In this document: in pieces, positions 63,363 through 64,000 of the stretch
Position numbering within the stretch: position 1 is the first letter of the stretch
Layout: every line of letters begins with the position of its first letter
Assembly (NCBI RefSeq): GCF_018687715.1
Contig: NC_056762.1
Location: forward strand, 42,893,020 to 42,957,019
Source: Carya illinoinensis
Lineage: Eukaryota; Streptophyta; Magnoliopsida; Fagales; Juglandaceae
DNA: 64,000 nucleotides
Direction: 5' to 3'
Position numbers and translations under genes: made by a program
The notes under the pieces: generated by a model
What the model saw: the letters and a program-made list of their open reading frames with translations, nothing else
Databases searched by the model: none
What the model was told of the DNA's origin: nothing

Positions 63363-64000
63363 TTTGACATTTGCGATTAAGATTAGATATATATATATAT
63401 ATATATGCACAGGAAATTTGCCCGAATGAGTAATGTAGGTTGAATGTGAATCACTAGCTACCATTCTAGTATACTTAAAAACCAGTTCATGTATCGTCAT
63501 TTTGTTTATGTTCCTAGTAGAAAATTTGTAAATATTTCTACTTTATAAATTTCACTTAGCTTGATCACAATGGTAATGTAGGAGGTTGCAATTGGCACAA
63601 TATCTCTTATAATTTTGCAACAAGATTCCATGTTCAGACCTACTCATGAGACCATGACCACTATCTTCATTTCCCACTTAACCACGACTCTAATATCCCA
63701 TTATCCATATATATATATATGAGTAATGCTACACAACCTCCCAACCTCCACACATCACATTTTTTTCAAATTTTTCAAATTTTAATTTTTTTTAAGTTTA
63801 TTCTTCTTAAATGGATTCAATTCTTCTATTCATTATTTATATATTAAATATTGGATAAAAAAAAACTATAAAAATTAAAAAAAGTGTGGTGTGTAGATTT
63901 TTTCCTTTAGAATATATTGGTGTGGGTCATAGGAAGTTGGGGAAGTACTACTTAAACTTTAGATGCCACACATATGTGAGAGAGAGAGAGAGAGAGAGAG
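62130..64000. repeat. Tandem array of 0.45-0.68 kb units with GA tracts
   Basis: Units start with ATATTGGTGTGGGTCATAG at 62130, 62792, 63239 and 63914 (spacings 662, 447 and 675); the last is cut by the window end. Each has GATGCCACACAT, a GA microsatellite, GATGGTTTGACATTTGCGA, then GAGTAATGTAGG, AATCACTAG and ACCAGTTCAT. Units 1 and 3 carry an extra segment of about 220 bp with an AT repeat and GAGTAATGCTACACAACCTC; unit 2 lacks it. The copies are close but not identical. Confidence 0.9.
62852..62913. repeat. (GA)31 microsatellite in array unit 2
   Basis: A 62-bp GA repeat. The equivalent tract is about 18 bp in unit 1 (62191-62208) and about 60 bp, interrupted once by TGA, in unit 3 (63299-63359). 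Confidence 0.9.

Overview
This window is nuclear DNA of a woody eudicot plant. The evidence is AT-rich intergenic DNA, short exons with GT..AG introns, plant-specific genes (COBRA-like, early nodulin-like, CPC/TRY-type R3-MYB, a plastid-type thiazole synthase), L1-type LINEs and a Ty1/copia remnant, many MITE/hAT elements and long CT/GA and AT microsatellites. The MITE at 45384-45592 resembles, from memory, a family abundant in Juglandaceae (walnut, hickory), so Fagales/Juglandaceae is my tentative guess; no search was run.

Layout, left to right. (1) 120-3300, + strand: eIF1/SUI1 with a 5'UTR intron. (2) 5570-6210, +: an 80-residue single-repeat R3-MYB flanked and interrupted by long CT repeats. 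(3) 6.2-10 kb: AT-rich intergenic DNA. (4) 10096-12619, +: thiamine thiazole synthase THI1/THI4, 3 exons. (5) 13711-16151, +: a COBRA-like GPI-anchored wall protein, 2 exons. (6) 32231-17644, -: a TBC-domain Rab-GAP of 11 exons whose 1.35 kb coding sequence is spread over 14.6 kb. Its introns hold a 5'-truncated LINE with an 18-bp target-site duplication (TSD), and a nest of copia fragment inside LINE inside hAT-like element. (7) 34811-35874, +: early nodulin-like phytocyanin. (8) 47974-36525, -: PDIL5-4-type protein disulfide isomerase, 15 exons, with nested DNA transposons and a Harbinger-type MITE in its fourth intron. (9) 48.2-52.8 kb: a transposon-rich intergenic block with two hAT-like elements sharing the terminus TAGGGGTG; one carries a broken MADS-box fragment, the other a (GA)41 tract and a perfect 38-bp palindrome. 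(10) 52894-57922, +: mitochondrial ETF alpha subunit, 8 exons. (11) 58866-58936, +: tRNA-Gly(CCC). (12) 61977-61228, -: a small VUP-like protein with 3 exons. (13) 62.1 kb to the window end: a tandem array of 0.45-0.68 kb units, each with a GA microsatellite, upstream of the VUP-like gene.

The genes are unrelated single-copy housekeeping or developmental genes and do not form a pathway. I saw no dedicated novel gene system. The most unusual signals are structural. First, a recurring class of very short (13-62 bp) poly(T)- or poly(A)-containing insertions, each flanked by direct repeats of 12-22 bp, sits mostly in introns and looks like extreme 5'-truncated LINE insertions. Second, there is a MADS-box fragment captured in a hAT-like element. 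Third, a 70-bp CT repeat starts directly at a splice donor of the R3-MYB gene.

All exon coordinates were derived by hand from reading frame, splice dinucleotides and memory of family proteins. Phase is consistent through every multi-exon gene listed, and total lengths match the families as I remember them.
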